64,000 nt of DNA from Flavobacterium seoulense (GCF_000695795.1 NZ_JNCA01000021.1:81573-145572), one strand, 5' to 3'. Shown: positions 49,666 through 59,172, numbered from the stretch's first letter. Notes: a model not told the origin generated them from the sequence alone. Program-made: numbers and translations.

Positions 49666-51321
49666 ATGCACATAAAAACATTAATATTAATTATAATTAA
49701 TAGTTTAATTGCTCTGGTAATTGCTTTATTATCTTTTTCATCCTACAAGCAGTTTTCAAGCGTATTAAATGACCGTATTTTACTGCAATTAAATTCTATT
49801 AAAACACTCAAGCAAAACCAAATTGAGCATTTATTAAAATCAGAATGGGAGCGATTTGAAGCTTCTCAATTGTACACGCAAAGTATTGATACTACTGTAA
49901 TAAAACTGCCTGATAGTATCAAAACCGGGACCGGAATTTATGATTTGACAGCCTACCATGTTGATAAAAAAACAACAATAGGTTTTATCTCTACTTCTAA
50001 AAGAGGTACAATGATTAAAATTTTAGATTACAATAAAATAAAACAAATCCTTCTGGAACGCACCGGAATGGGTGATAGCGGCGAATCCTATCTCGTGGGC
50101 GAAGATTTTAGAATGCGTTCTCAATCTCGTTTTTACCCTAATAAAATTCCTTATACTTTATTTGCTAAAACAAAAGGTGCTGCTAATGCTTTTAAAGAAA
50201 TAAATGGCAGAGGTGTTTTTAAAGATTATCGCGGTATTGATGTATATAGCGTGTACAGCCTTATAACAGTTAAAAACTTAAAGTTAGTTATTCTGTCTGA
50301 AATGGATGTAGACGAAGTTACTATGCCCTTAAAAGAATTGAAAGAAAGACTTTTGGGGCTAACTCTCGCCATTTTTTTACTAGCTGTTATGCTTTCGCTT
50401 TTTCTGATAAAAATTATTACCAATCCGATTAAGAATATGCAAAAAAGTCTCAAAATCATGGCAGAAGGAGACTATAATCAAACCAATGAATTTATAAAAA
50501 ATTCCAGCGAAATAACCGAAATGTTTGAAGCGCTGGCTAATTTAAAGGCCTCTTTACAAGGTGCGGTAAAATTCTCAGATGATATTGGGAAAATGAATTT
50601 AAATACCAATTTCAAGCCTAAAAGTGCTAATGATATGTTAGGAAAAAGTCTTTTAGCGATGAGAGATAAACTTATAGAATTTAGAAATAATGAAGAAAAT
50701 ACCCGAATCCTCTCAAAACGAATGCTCGTAAATGGTATGGAAAACGAAAGACGCCGACTTTCGAGAGAACTTCATGATGGTATAGGTCCGTATTTAACAT
50801 CTTTAAAACACTACATTGAAAACAGAGTTGAAGATGAATTGCAAAAAACAGAAATGAAAAAAATAGTTGATGCGACCATTTCTGAAATTAGATTAATGTC
50901 AAACGCCTTAATGCCTGCTTCAATAGACGATTTTGGAATTGGAGTTACCTTAACTAATTTTATCGAAAGTTTAAAAAAGTCGACAACTGTAACCATTGAA
51001 TACGAAGATTTAACCCAGCAGGAAAGTTCAAATATTACAAATCATCAGGCTATTAATCTTTTTAGAATATGCCAGGAACTGATTAATAATTCTTTAAAAC
51101 ATGCTCAGGCAAAAAATATCCGGATTACGCTTTCAGAATTTGATGAATTTGTTTCTCTTTTTTATTTTGATGACGGAATTGGATTTGATATTAACACCGT
51201 CAAATTAGGCTTAGGAATCATTAACATCAAAGAACGTGTAGCCATTTGCAATGGTACTATTACAATCAATGCTATTCCCGGAAATACAAGTTTTGAAATC
51301 GAATTACCTATAGAATTATGA
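49666..51321 (+). CDS. Sensor histidine kinase (HAMP, HisKA_3, HATPase; NarL-partner type)
   Basis: 551 residues. Two helices (about 5-25 and 225-250) bracket a periplasmic sensor domain with single-Cache look (GMGDSGESYLVGEDFRMRSQ). A HAMP segment follows (KIITNPIKNMQKSLKIMAEG), then HisKA_3 with the phospho-His in SRELHDGIGPYLTSLKHYI (about 368) and HATPase boxes ELINNSLKHA (N box) and FDDGIGFD. The stop overlaps the start of the response regulator (ATGA). The signal is unknown; the gene sits beside the oxygen-regulation locus. Confidence 0.93.
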   Translation: MHIKTLILIIINSLIALVIALLSFSSYKQFSSVLNDRILLQLNSIKTLKQNQIEHLLKSEWERFEASQLYTQSIDTTVIKLPDSIKTGTGIYDLTAYHVDKKTTIGFISTSKRGTMIKILDYNKIKQILLERTGMGDSGESYLVGEDFRMRSQSRFYPNKIPYTLFAKTKGAANAFKEINGRGVFKDYRGIDVYSVYSLITVKNLKLVILSEMDVDEVTMPLKELKERLLGLTLAIFLLAVMLSLFLIKIITNPIKNMQKSLKIMAEGDYNQTNEFIKNSSEITEMFEALANLKASLQGAVKFSDDIGKMNLNTNFKPKSANDMLGKSLLAMRDKLIEFRNNEENTRILSKRMLVNGMENERRRLSRELHDGIGPYLTSLKHYIENRVEDELQKTEMKKIVDATISEIRLMSNALMPASIDDFGIGVTLTNFIESLKKSTTVTIEYEDLTQQESSNITNHQAINLFRICQELINNSLKHAQAKNIRITLSEFDEFVSLFYFDDGIGFDINTVKLGLGIINIKERVAICNGTITINAIPGNTSFEIELPIEL

Positions 51322-51950
51322 ACGAAATTAAATTAATAATAGCTGATGATCATGAGCTTTTTAGAAACGGACTTGCCGAATTACTAAGAAAACATGACGA
51401 TATCAAAATAGTAAAAACTGTAGCTGATGGCTTAGAATTTATCGAACTTATGAACAATTCATTTGAAGCCGATATTGTATTACTCGATATCACCATGCCT
51501 AATATGGATGGTTTTCAGGTTTTAAAAGAGTTAAAAAACTTAGCATCTACTATAAAACCTATTGTAATTTCTATGCACAATGATGGTAATTACATTGCAA
51601 AATGTGCAAAAATGGGCGCTTACGGATATTTATTGAAAAACACCGATGAATCTGAATTAATCCTTGCAATACGAAGCGTTAACAATGGAAAAAAATATTT
51701 TAGCGCTGAGATTTCCGAAAAAATGATCAACTTTATGTCAACGCAAAGCATCAGTGAAAATGTTTTGTCTAATAAAGAAACCGAAGTTTTAGGATTACTT
51801 TCTAAAGGCTTAACAACTAAAGAAATAGCGACTAAACTATTTGTGAGTTCGCGTACCATAGAAACTCATCGTGCCAATATTTTAAAAAAGTTAGAAGTAA
51901 AAAACACCGCCGAACTCATTAAAAAAGCTACAAAAATGAATTTAATATAA
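51318..51950 (+). CDS. Response regulator, NarL/FixJ family
   Basis: 210 residues. Receiver domain 1-120 has the acidic pair in IIADDHELF, the phospho-acceptor Asp in IVLLDITMPNMDGFQ (about 56), Ser in PIVISMHNDG and Lys in GYLLKNTDE. The LuxR-type HTH is LSNKETEVLGLLSKGLTTKE followed by IATKLFVSSRTIETHRANIL (about 150-195). It is translationally coupled to the kinase by a 4-bp overlap. The next gene (52065) may be one of its targets by proximity. Confidence 0.95.
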   Translation: MNEIKLIIADDHELFRNGLAELLRKHDDIKIVKTVADGLEFIELMNNSFEADIVLLDITMPNMDGFQVLKELKNLASTIKPIVISMHNDGNYIAKCAKMGAYGYLLKNTDESELILAIRSVNNGKKYFSAEISEKMINFMSTQSISENVLSNKETEVLGLLSKGLTTKEIATKLFVSSRTIETHRANILKKLEVKNTAELIKKATKMNLI

Positions 51951-52064
51951 ATTTCATCGAGCAAAAATATCCGTATAAATACGGATACAAATTGGGTAAA
52001 TTCACATAATTCTAAAAAGCTATTACTGATTGTAATTTTATAGAAACAATAAAAAGTAATAGTC

Positions 52065-52382
52065 ATGAAAAATATAGCATTAATTTTAGGAGTTTTATTT
52101 ATTTCTTTTGGTGCATTTGCACAAGATGAAAACAATGTAAAACAAAGCGATTTGAAAGGTCCGGCTTTTAAAAATTTCAAACATTGGATGCATAAAGCAG
52201 TTCCAACTAAAGTGTATTCAGAAGCTAATAAAACATCACTTCAAGGTCCGGCATATAAAAATGCTCAACCATGGAAAGAGACTTCAAAACAAGAATTAGT
52301 TGAAGTAAAAATTGGTAGTGAATCACAAAAATTAACAGGACCGGCATACAAAAACCATGGTCCTTGGAGTAAAAAAGGCTAA
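52065..52382 (+). CDS. Small secreted protein with three LxGPAYKNxxPW repeats, 105 aa
   Basis: Signal peptide (MKNIALILGVLFISFGAFAQ), then three copies of a short motif: LKGPAFKNFKHW (about 31-42), LQGPAYKNAQPW (about 61-72) and LTGPAYKNHGPW (about 92-103), separated by 18-19 residues of polar sequence with little similarity. It is a mature basic protein of about 85 residues, presumably periplasmic or surface. I do not recognise a family. It is monocistronic with a terminator at 52432-52466, 114 bp after the response regulator. Confidence 0.8.
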   Translation: MKNIALILGVLFISFGAFAQDENNVKQSDLKGPAFKNFKHWMHKAVPTKVYSEANKTSLQGPAYKNAQPWKETSKQELVEVKIGSESQKLTGPAYKNHGPWSKKG

Positions 52383-52431
52383 TATTTCGTAAGCCTAATT
52401 CGATTCAGAGGTTATAAGTAATTTTTAAAGG

Positions 52432-52466
52432 AGCTGTCCGAAAAGTATTTTTCGGGCAGCTTTTTT
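52432..52466 (+). terminator. Intrinsic terminator of the GPAYKN-repeat gene
   Basis: AGCTGTCCGAAAA pairs with TTTTCGGGCAGCT through one G-U pair, then a T tract. The stem is GC-rich for this genome. Confidence 0.85.
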
Positions 52467-52659
52467 GTTTTTTCTATAAATTCGTAATCTTTCTAAACGA
52501 TAGCTTTTTCTTTTTTTTGTAATACAAATAGTATTTATATATTTGTTATTATCAACTAGTAAAATAGCGATTAAACAGATCTAATTAAATTGATTGCCGC
52601 TACTTTATAGTGAGTAAAAACAAGTGGACGGCAATTTTAAATAAGCAAACCTTAAAACT

Positions 52660-53259
52660 ATGAATTTTTTAAAGAAGTTATTTAAAACTAAATCCGAACC
52701 ATTACAATATTTCATAATTACTCTAAATGATAAAATACAACCGATTGATAGAGGAGAATATTACGAAGATCCTTTAGACAAATATCTCCAACAAAATAAG
52801 ATTGGTGAAATTGTAGGAGGCGGAACTCAACAAGCCAATGATGGAGAAATTCAATTTGTCGATATAGAAATACAAATTAACTCAAATATAGATATTGAAA
52901 GTGCTCAATTAAAAATAATTGAATTTCTAGAATCGAAAGGAGCTCCTAAAAATTCATCATTACGTATTGAAGGAACAGATAAAACAACTGTTTTCGGAAA
53001 ATATGAAGGAATTGGAATATATCTAGACGGAGTGAATTTAGACATCGATACTTATCAAAATTTTGATTCTAACTTTGTTGTTTCGGAAATAAAACGTCTA
53101 ATTCAAGACAATACTGACTTAGTTAGATTTTAGGAATTTCCAGAAAAAACAGGTTTATATTTTTATGGTAAGTCATTTATACAAATGAAAAAAGAGATTG
53201 ATAGTTTTATTAAAGAATATCCTTTGTGCAAAAATGCTGAAATTAAACAAATTGCATAA
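52660..53259 (+). pseudogene. Unrecognised cytosolic gene interrupted by an in-frame TAG (52660-53133 + 53134-53259)
   Basis: The first part encodes 157 residues (MNFLKKLFKTKSEPLQYFII ... DTYQNFDSNFVVSEIKRLI) and stops at TAG 53131-53133. In the same frame the sequence stays open for 41 codons that read like protein, including EFPEKTGLYFYGKSFIQMKK and FIKEYPLCKNAEIKQIA, to TAA 53257-53259. The continuing frame, balanced composition and compact end suggest one ancestral protein of about 199 residues cut by a nonsense mutation. No family is recognised; it looks like small immunity-type proteins. Alternatives are a true 157-aa protein, readthrough, or a sequencing error. Confidence 0.6.
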
Positions 53260-53260
53260 A

Positions 53261-53352
53261 AACTGCGTATAGCAATCTCTGGCGCTCGTTTGCAACGAGT
53301 GCCTAAATACGTAAACAAAAAAAATCATAGTATTTGTAATGCGGTTTACTAA
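53261..53352. repeat. Palindromic repeat element with ISGARLQRVP-coding frame
   Basis: A strong hairpin GGCGCTCGTT-TGC-AACGAGTGCC (53281-53303, one G-U pair) is enclosed by CGTAT/ATACG. It is GC-rich against the surrounding AT-rich DNA. One frame across the whole element is open from 53260 to a TAA at 53350 and reads RIAISGARLQRVPKYV and ICNAVY, without a start codon. This looks like a dispersed, REP-like or transposon-end element rather than a gene. Confidence 0.6.
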
Positions 53353-53388
53353 ACACAAATAATCTTTCCGTTCGAAAAAACAAGAAAC

Positions 53389-53420
53389 CTCTTTGAAATC
53401 ATTATCAAAGAGTTTTTTTT
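53389..53420 (+). terminator. Intrinsic terminator
   Basis: CTCTTTGA (53389-53396) and TCAAAGAG (53405-53412) with an 8-nt loop, then a T run. It ends transcription from the interrupted gene and isolates the sugar operon. Confidence 0.75.
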
Positions 53421-53550
53421 ATTTACGGCATTGGAATCTCTTTAATCAATAATTATTTCTCAATAAATAATAAAAACACCAACAAAATCCAATTATTTTT
53501 TCGAATAATTAAATTGTTTCTTAAAATCTAGCCTATTCAATTAAAATTAA

Positions 53551-53592
53551 CGTTTATTTTCTTTTTCTTTCGTTTATTTTCTTTTATATTTG
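53551..53592 (+). promoter_or_regulatory. Direct-repeat operator and -7 element of the DeoR-led sugar operon
   Basis: CGTTTATTTTCTTTT occurs twice, at 53551-53565 and 53571-53585, exactly 20 bp apart (about two helix turns). The second copy abuts the -7 element TATATTTG (53585-53592). Tandem TTTCGTTT-type half-sites are usual for DeoR/GlpR family repressors. A partial inverted copy (CAAAAGAAAA) lies at 54393-54402, before the isomerase gene. Confidence 0.7.
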
Positions 53593-53620
53593 TTTTAACA
53601 CTAACAAAAAGAAACAAATT

Positions 53621-54382
53621 ATGTTGCCTAATCAACGCAGAGAAAAAATATTAGATCTTTTAAAAGAAGATGGATTTGCAAAAGTTATTGACCTCGCCCG
53701 CTTATTCAAAGTAACCGAAGTTACAATACGACAGGATCTTGAAAAACTGGAAAGTGAAGGACTCATCCTTAAAGAACATGGAGGGGCGAGTATAAAAAAC
53801 GTTGAAGATCAGGTAAGAAGTTTTTCATTACAGCGTCAGGAAAATTTAGATCAAAAATCTGCTATTGCTCAAAAATGTCTGGACTTTATTGATAATGGGG
53901 ATACTATCATTCTGGATTCGGGCTCTACTACTACTGAAATTGCTAAAAAACTAAAAGGTTTTAAACAGCTAACAGTAATTACTAATGCTTTAAACATCGC
54001 TTTACTATTAGGAACTGATCCTGATATTGAAGTAATTATGACAGGAGGCGAATTCAAACCGCCTACATTATCATTAACCGGTCAAAAAGCCGCCGATTTC
54101 TTTAAAGGCTTAAATGTTCAGAAATTATTCCTGGCTACCGCAGGAATTTCTTTAAAATCAGGACTCACCTACCCAAGTATTAGTGATTTAGTAGTAAAAA
54201 AAGCCATGATTGACGCAGCCGAAGTTACTTATTTAGTAGCCGACAGCACAAAAATAGGCAAAAGTGCTCTGGCCAGTTTAGGCGCACTATCCCTCATTGA
54301 TTACATCATTACCGATAATGGAATTGAAGAAAAACACAAAGAAGTGTTTCGAGACAATGAAATTGAGGTTATCGTAGCATAA
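53621..54382 (+). CDS. DeoR/GlpR family transcriptional regulator
   Basis: 253 residues. The N-terminal HTH is RREKILDLLKEDGFAKVIDL followed by ARLFKVTEVTIRQDLEKLESEG (about 5-50). The C-terminal DeoR sensor domain has DSGSTTTEIAKKL, VITNALNIALLL and GGEFKPPTLSLTG, and binds phosphosugars in the family. It is probably the repressor of the operon it heads; the direct repeats at 53551-53585 are its likely operator, and a phosphorylated intermediate made by the FGGY kinase could be the inducer (inference). Confidence 0.93.
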   Translation: MLPNQRREKILDLLKEDGFAKVIDLARLFKVTEVTIRQDLEKLESEGLILKEHGGASIKNVEDQVRSFSLQRQENLDQKSAIAQKCLDFIDNGDTIILDSGSTTTEIAKKLKGFKQLTVITNALNIALLLGTDPDIEVIMTGGEFKPPTLSLTGQKAADFFKGLNVQKLFLATAGISLKSGLTYPSISDLVVKKAMIDAAEVTYLVADSTKIGKSALASLGALSLIDYIITDNGIEEKHKEVFRDNEIEVIVA

Positions 54383-54424
54383 AAAAACAAACAAAAGAAA
54401 ACACACAAAAAAATAAAAAACAAA

Positions 54425-55828
54425 ATGACAACATCAACATTAGGAGTAATTATAGGAAACAGAGATTTTTTTCCTGACAGTTTAGTAGAAAAAGCAAGAA
54501 CTGAAATTATTGACGTCTTAGCAAAACTAAATATCAAACCTATTTTATTAGACAGTACTGATACTAAATTAGGTGGTGTAGAAACCTATAAAGAAGCGCA
54601 AAAATGTGCTGATTTATTCAAGAAACATCAGGAAGAAATTATGGGAGTTTTAGTATTACTGCCTAATTTTGGAGATGAAAAAGGAGTTGCTGACACCTTA
54701 AAATTAGCTAATCTAAATGTTCCGGTTTTAATTCAGGCATATCCTGACGAACTGACTAAAATGAATGTAGCTAACAGACGTGATTCCTGGTGCGGAAAAA
54801 TCTCTGTTTGCAACAATTTGTACCAATACGGAATCAAATATTCGTTGACTTCTCAGCATGTGATGAGTCCGTCAGATCCTGTTTTCCATAAAGATTTACT
54901 AGATTTCACTGCCGTTTGCCGAGTAGTTAAAGGAATGCGAAATGTACGTATTGGAGCTATTGGTGCAAGACCGGGAGCATTTAATACCGTTCGTTATTCT
55001 GAAAAAATATTACAACGAAATGGAATTACGGTTACTACTGCAGACTTATCTGAAATTTTAGGAAAAGCCAACAAATTAACAGCTGAAAGCCCTGCTGTAA
55101 AAAAACATCTGGAATCCATCAACGCTTATGTTGCTCAGGGAAAAACGCCTAACGAAGCCATGCTTCAAATTGCAAAACTAGATGTGGTGTTGAAAGATTT
55201 CATGGAAGAACATGCATTAGATGCTACAGCTATTCAATGTTGGACTTCATTACAACAAAATTACGGCTGTAATGTATGTACGAGTATGAGTATCATGAGT
55301 GAAAACATGCTGCCAAGTGCCTGCGAAGTTGACGTAACAGGAACCCTGAGTATGTATGCGATGCAATTAGCTTCTGGTTCTCCAAGTGCATTAGTGGACT
55401 GGAATAACAACTATGCCGACGATCCTGAAAAATGCGTTTTATTCCACTGCGGAAACTGGGCAAAATCATTCCTTCCGGATATCCAGTTAAGCACTGCTCC
55501 TATCTTAGGAACAACTGTAGGTGTCGAAAATACTTATGGTGCCCTTGACGGAAGAACACCAGCCATGCCATTGACTTATGGTCGAATTAGTACTGATGAT
55601 CCTAAAGGAATCATTAAAGTTTACATTGGCGAAGGCGAATTAACAAACGATGATTTAAACACTTTTGGAAACAGAGCAGTCGCTCAAATTCCTGACCTAC
55701 AAGGATTGATGCAATACATTTGCAAAAACGGATTCGAACATCACGTGGTGATGAATGCTTCAAAAACAGCCGCAATACTAGAAGAAGCACTAGGAAATTA
55801 TATGGGCTGGGAAGTTTATAAACATTAA
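54425..55828 (+). CDS. L-fucose/L-arabinose isomerase family protein
   Basis: 467 residues (COG2407 type, shorter than E. coli FucI at 591). It has N-terminal Rossmann-like domains and a C-terminal half with the metal-site pattern: CEVDVTGTLSMYAMQLASG, SALVDWNNNYADD and VLFHCGNWAKSF (Glu, Asp and His ligands). It would interconvert an aldose and a ketose. Members of this branch act on various sugars, so FucI activity should not be assumed. It is followed after 11 bp by the transketolase pair. Confidence 0.88.
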   Translation: MTTSTLGVIIGNRDFFPDSLVEKARTEIIDVLAKLNIKPILLDSTDTKLGGVETYKEAQKCADLFKKHQEEIMGVLVLLPNFGDEKGVADTLKLANLNVPVLIQAYPDELTKMNVANRRDSWCGKISVCNNLYQYGIKYSLTSQHVMSPSDPVFHKDLLDFTAVCRVVKGMRNVRIGAIGARPGAFNTVRYSEKILQRNGITVTTADLSEILGKANKLTAESPAVKKHLESINAYVAQGKTPNEAMLQIAKLDVVLKDFMEEHALDATAIQCWTSLQQNYGCNVCTSMSIMSENMLPSACEVDVTGTLSMYAMQLASGSPSALVDWNNNYADDPEKCVLFHCGNWAKSFLPDIQLSTAPILGTTVGVENTYGALDGRTPAMPLTYGRISTDDPKGIIKVYIGEGELTNDDLNTFGNRAVAQIPDLQGLMQYICKNGFEHHVVMNASKTAAILEEALGNYMGWEVYKH

Positions 55829-55839
55829 AATTTTACAAA

Positions 55840-56679
55840 ATGCAGCTAGAAGAATTAAAGCGAAAATCCATCGAAAGCAGAAAGAAAGTAATTCAATACA
55901 TCTATAATGCTAAAGCTGGACATACTGGAGGAAGCCTGTCTATTTTAGATATTCTGAATGTATTATACAATGATGTAATGAATGTTTCTCCAGAGAATTT
56001 TGATTCTAATGATAGAGACCGATTTATTCAAAGTAAAGGACATAGCGTAGAAGCCTTGTATGTTGTTTTAGCCGACAAAGGTTTTTTTCCTGAAGAAGAT
56101 TTATTGACTATGTGCCAATACAATTCTCCTTATATAGGACATCCTACAAAATCGATTCCCGGTATTGAACAAAATACCGGTGGACTTGGTCATGGTTTAC
56201 CTATTGCTGCCGGAGCTGCATTAGCTGCTAAAAAAGATAATTCGGCTGTAAAAGTTTTTACTGTTCTGGGCGATGGAGAAATGGCTGAAGGATCCAACTG
56301 GGAAGCCATGATGTTTGCTGCTCATTATCAACTGGACAATCTATGCGCTATTTTAGATTATAACAAATTACAAATTACAGCTCCCAATGCTGATGTTATG
56401 GGCTTAGAACCTATTGATCAAAAACTGGAATCCTTTGGCTGGGCAGTAAAACATGTAGATGGTCATAATCTGGAAGAGCTTTCTAATACATTTAATAATT
56501 TACCAATAGTCGCTGGAAAACCAAGCTTTATTATAGCACATACTACTAAAGGTAAAGGAATAAGTTATATGGAAAATGTACTAAAATGGCATCATGGTGT
56601 TCCTTCAAAAGAACAATACGATTTAGCTATTGAAGAATTAGACCAACAATTACAAGAACTTGAAACCGTTTTAAAATAA
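55840..56679 (+). CDS. Transketolase, N-terminal (thiamine diphosphate) subunit
   Basis: 279 residues, corresponding to the first half of transketolase. ThDP/Mg motif: VLGDGEMAEGSNWEAMMFAA then DYNKLQ (GDG...N, about 146-180). Substrate-channel His are in KAGHTGGSLS, SKGHSVEALY and GLGHGLP, with a C-terminal KWHHGVP. The two halves are separate genes, as in many archaeal and bacterial two-subunit transketolases. Its stop overlaps the next start (ATAATGG; 1-bp overlap), so both subunits are made together. Confidence 0.95.
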   Translation: MQLEELKRKSIESRKKVIQYIYNAKAGHTGGSLSILDILNVLYNDVMNVSPENFDSNDRDRFIQSKGHSVEALYVVLADKGFFPEEDLLTMCQYNSPYIGHPTKSIPGIEQNTGGLGHGLPIAAGAALAAKKDNSAVKVFTVLGDGEMAEGSNWEAMMFAAHYQLDNLCAILDYNKLQITAPNADVMGLEPIDQKLESFGWAVKHVDGHNLEELSNTFNNLPIVAGKPSFIIAHTTKGKGISYMENVLKWHHGVPSKEQYDLAIEELDQQLQELETVLK

Positions 56680-57635
56680 TGGAAAATATTAAAACAGCAA
56701 ATGCAGCAAATTTAGAAGTCTTTTCAGAAGTACTTCAGGATTTAGCTGCCTCAGACAAAGACATTATAGTAGTTACAAGCGATTCCCGTGGTTCAGGAAA
56801 ATTAGTTCCGTTTGGACAAAAATATCCAGACCAAATTGTAGAAGTGGGTATTGCCGAACAAAATCTTGTAGGTGTTGCAACAGGATTAGCGAGTATGGGC
56901 AAAAAAGCGTTCGCTGTTTCTCCTGCCTGCTTTCTTACAGCCCGCGCATTGGAACAAATTAAAAACGATGTAGCGTATTCAGACAATCCCGTAAAATTAA
57001 TAGGTATTAGCGCGGGGGTAAGTTATGGAGCATTAGGAACTACACATCATAGTTTGCATGATTATGCAGTACTGAGAGCCATTAATAACATTAGTATTGT
57101 GGCTCCGGCTGATAATTTTGAAACTGCTCAAGCCATTAAAGAAGCTGCCGAAATGCAAAGCCCGGTTTACATTCGTTTTGGAAAAAAAGCGATGCCTGCT
57201 AACCTGAATTCAGATGCAACTGATTTTAAAATTGGTAAAGGACGAATTATTCAGGAAGGAAATGACCTTACTTTTATTGCCACAGGCGAAGCTGTTTTAC
57301 CTTGTACTGAAGCAGCAAAATTACTGGAGAAAGAACATCAAATTTCCTGTAAAATAATCAGTTTACATACTATAAAACCTTTGGATACCGAATTATTACT
57401 GGCTGCTGCATCTAACGGAAAACCAGTAATTACAGTGGAAGAACATTCGATAAATGGCGGACTTGGTGAAGCCGTAGCTTCTTTGTTATTCCAAAATAGT
57501 TTTACCAATAAATTCAAAATTGTAGGACTACCTGATGATCACACGGTTTCAGGTTCACAAATTGAGATTTTTAATCATTATGGTATTTCTGGTGAAGGAT
57601 TAAAAAACACCGTTTTAAACCTATTGAAACTATGA
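56679..57635 (+). CDS. Transketolase, C-terminal (pyrimidine-binding) subunit
   Basis: 318 residues: the Pyr domain with the catalytic Glu in [17 protein letters not shown] (about 52-69) and [15 protein letters not shown], then the C-terminal transketolase domain ([25 protein letters not shown]). It completes the active site of the preceding subunit. Together they transfer a two-carbon unit from a ketose. Being inside a catabolic operon, the pair is probably dedicated to one pathway, like the described apulose-4-phosphate transketolase, rather than to the pentose phosphate cycle. Confidence 0.94.
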   Translation: MENIKTANAANLEVFSEVLQDLAASDKDIIVVTSDSRGSGKLVPFGQKYPDQIVEVGIAEQNLVGVATGLASMGKKAFAVSPACFLTARALEQIKNDVAYSDNPVKLIGISAGVSYGALGTTHHSLHDYAVLRAINNISIVAPADNFETAQAIKEAAEMQSPVYIRFGKKAMPANLNSDATDFKIGKGRIIQEGNDLTFIATGEAVLPCTEAAKLLEKEHQISCKIISLHTIKPLDTELLLAAASNGKPVITVEEHSINGGLGEAVASLLFQNSFTNKFKIVGLPDDHTVSGSQIEIFNHYGISGEGLKNTVLNLLKL

Positions 57636-58552
57636 AAGTAAAACAGTTCTCTTTAATACTGCTAACATTGGTTTTTGTTTTTGGATGTTCTTCAAACGAT
57701 AAATCTGAAAAACCAAAAATTGCCGTTGTAGTTTCGACACTCAACAATCCATGGTTTGTAATGTTAGCCGAATCAGCAGCTAAAAATGCCGAAAAATTAG
57801 GTTATGAAGCTAAAATATTCGATTCTCAGAACAATCCTGCCGTAGAATCAGACAATTTCGAAAATTTGATTTCCTCTGGTTACGATGCCATTTTATTGAA
57901 TCCAACAGACTCTGATGGTTCAATTTCTAATGTCCTAAAAGCTAAAACAGCAGGAATTCCGGTTTTTTGTATGGATAGAGAAATTAATGCTGATGATGCG
58001 GCTACAAGCCAAATCTTATCCGACAATTATTCGGGCTGTGTTTCTATCGGAATCGAATTTGTAAAAGAATTAAAAGAAAAAGGGAATTATGTAGAAATTC
58101 TGGGATTAGTAGGCGATAATAATACCTGGGCACGTTCAGGAGGATTCCATTCAGTTGTAGATAAATTTCCTAATTTAAAAATGGTAGCACAACAAAGTGG
58201 CAATTTTGACCGAAATAAAGCCATGGAAGTTTTAGAAACTATTATGCAGGCTAATCCTGATATTGACGCTGTTTTTTGTGGTAATGATGCGATGGCTATG
58301 GGGGCTTTTCAGGCCTTACAATCGGCTGGAAAAGCCTATAAGGTGAAGATTTTTGGTTTTGATGGTGCTGGTGATGTAATCGAAAAAATTCGTGAAAAGA
58401 AAATTGTAGCTACAGGAATGCAATTTCCTGTGGTAATGGCGCAAACTGCCGCTCAATATGCTGATGAATATTTTAAAGGCAGACGTATTTTTCCTCAAAG
58501 AGTTCCTGTAGAAGTAGAATTAGTAAACGCAGCAAACATAAAAGACTATTAA
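57632..58552 (+). CDS. Rbs-type sugar ABC transporter substrate-binding lipoprotein
   Basis: 306 residues. Lipoprotein signal with Cys19 ([13 protein letters not shown]). The type I periplasmic-binding fold is clear: [46 protein letters not shown] and [14 protein letters not shown] match the RbsB/XylF cluster, with binding-pocket residues N, F, D/R in the usual places. It would capture a monosaccharide in the periplasm. It overlaps the transketolase gene by 4 bp (ATGA). Confidence 0.93.
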   Translation: MKVKQFSLILLTLVFVFGCSSNDKSEKPKIAVVVSTLNNPWFVMLAESAAKNAEKLGYEAKIFDSQNNPAVESDNFENLISSGYDAILLNPTDSDGSISNVLKAKTAGIPVFCMDREINADDAATSQILSDNYSGCVSIGIEFVKELKEKGNYVEILGLVGDNNTWARSGGFHSVVDKFPNLKMVAQQSGNFDRNKAMEVLETIMQANPDIDAVFCGNDAMAMGAFQALQSAGKAYKVKIFGFDGAGDVIEKIREKKIVATGMQFPVVMAQTAAQYADEYFKGRRIFPQRVPVEVELVNAANIKDY

Positions 58553-58553
58553 T

Positions 58554-59171
58554 ATGAAAAAAAAGTATGCGTACATCACTTTAGCAATCCTAATAGTCGC
58601 TTTTTTAGGATATCAATCGGTTTATTTTAAGAAACTAAATGTTGTTAAAGAAGCCAAAAAAGAGAACTTTAATTTCAAAGCTTATGCTGATTCTATTTAT
58701 TATAAAGGTATTTTAAAAAGCAAGAAAAACATTTATTTGAATGATTTAATAGCCTTAGTACAAGCTAATCCGGAAACAGCTTTTAAAAATCATGGAAACC
58801 GCCTTGGAATAGGAAATTCGGCTTATTTTATGATTAAAAGCACCGGGAAAATCCTTGATATAAAAGACGGAATTTACACCATTGCCGATGAAAAAAACGG
58901 CATTGTTTACATTGATACTAAGTACATTTTTGGCAACGCCATTCGTGATGCTTCAGGCTTAGTAAAATTGACTGATTTTAAAACGAATGCTGAATTTAAC
59001 AAAGTATCAGAATCTTTAAATGATATTATTCGCAATGAAGTGCTGCCGGAAGAAATCAAGAAAGTAAAAATTGGCGATAGTATTTCATTTTCAGGCGCAA
59101 TTAAATTAAGCAAAAAACAAAATTTGTTTAAAGATATAATCATTACTCCATCTCAAATAAAACTGCAATAA
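58554..59171 (+). CDS. DUF2291 family protein of sugar ABC operons
   Basis: 205 residues with one N-terminal membrane anchor (YAYITLAILIVAFLGYQSVYF) and a periplasmic domain including NHGNRLGIGNSAYFMIKSTG, typical of DUF2291. These proteins occur inside operons for Rbs-like importers and may assist the binding protein or permease; the mechanism is unknown. It lies 1 bp after the binding protein gene and 1 bp before the ATPase gene. Confidence 0.85.
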   Translation: MKKKYAYITLAILIVAFLGYQSVYFKKLNVVKEAKKENFNFKAYADSIYYKGILKSKKNIYLNDLIALVQANPETAFKNHGNRLGIGNSAYFMIKSTGKILDIKDGIYTIADEKNGIVYIDTKYIFGNAIRDASGLVKLTDFKTNAEFNKVSESLNDIIRNEVLPEEIKKVKIGDSISFSGAIKLSKKQNLFKDIIITPSQIKLQ

Positions 59172-59172
59172 A

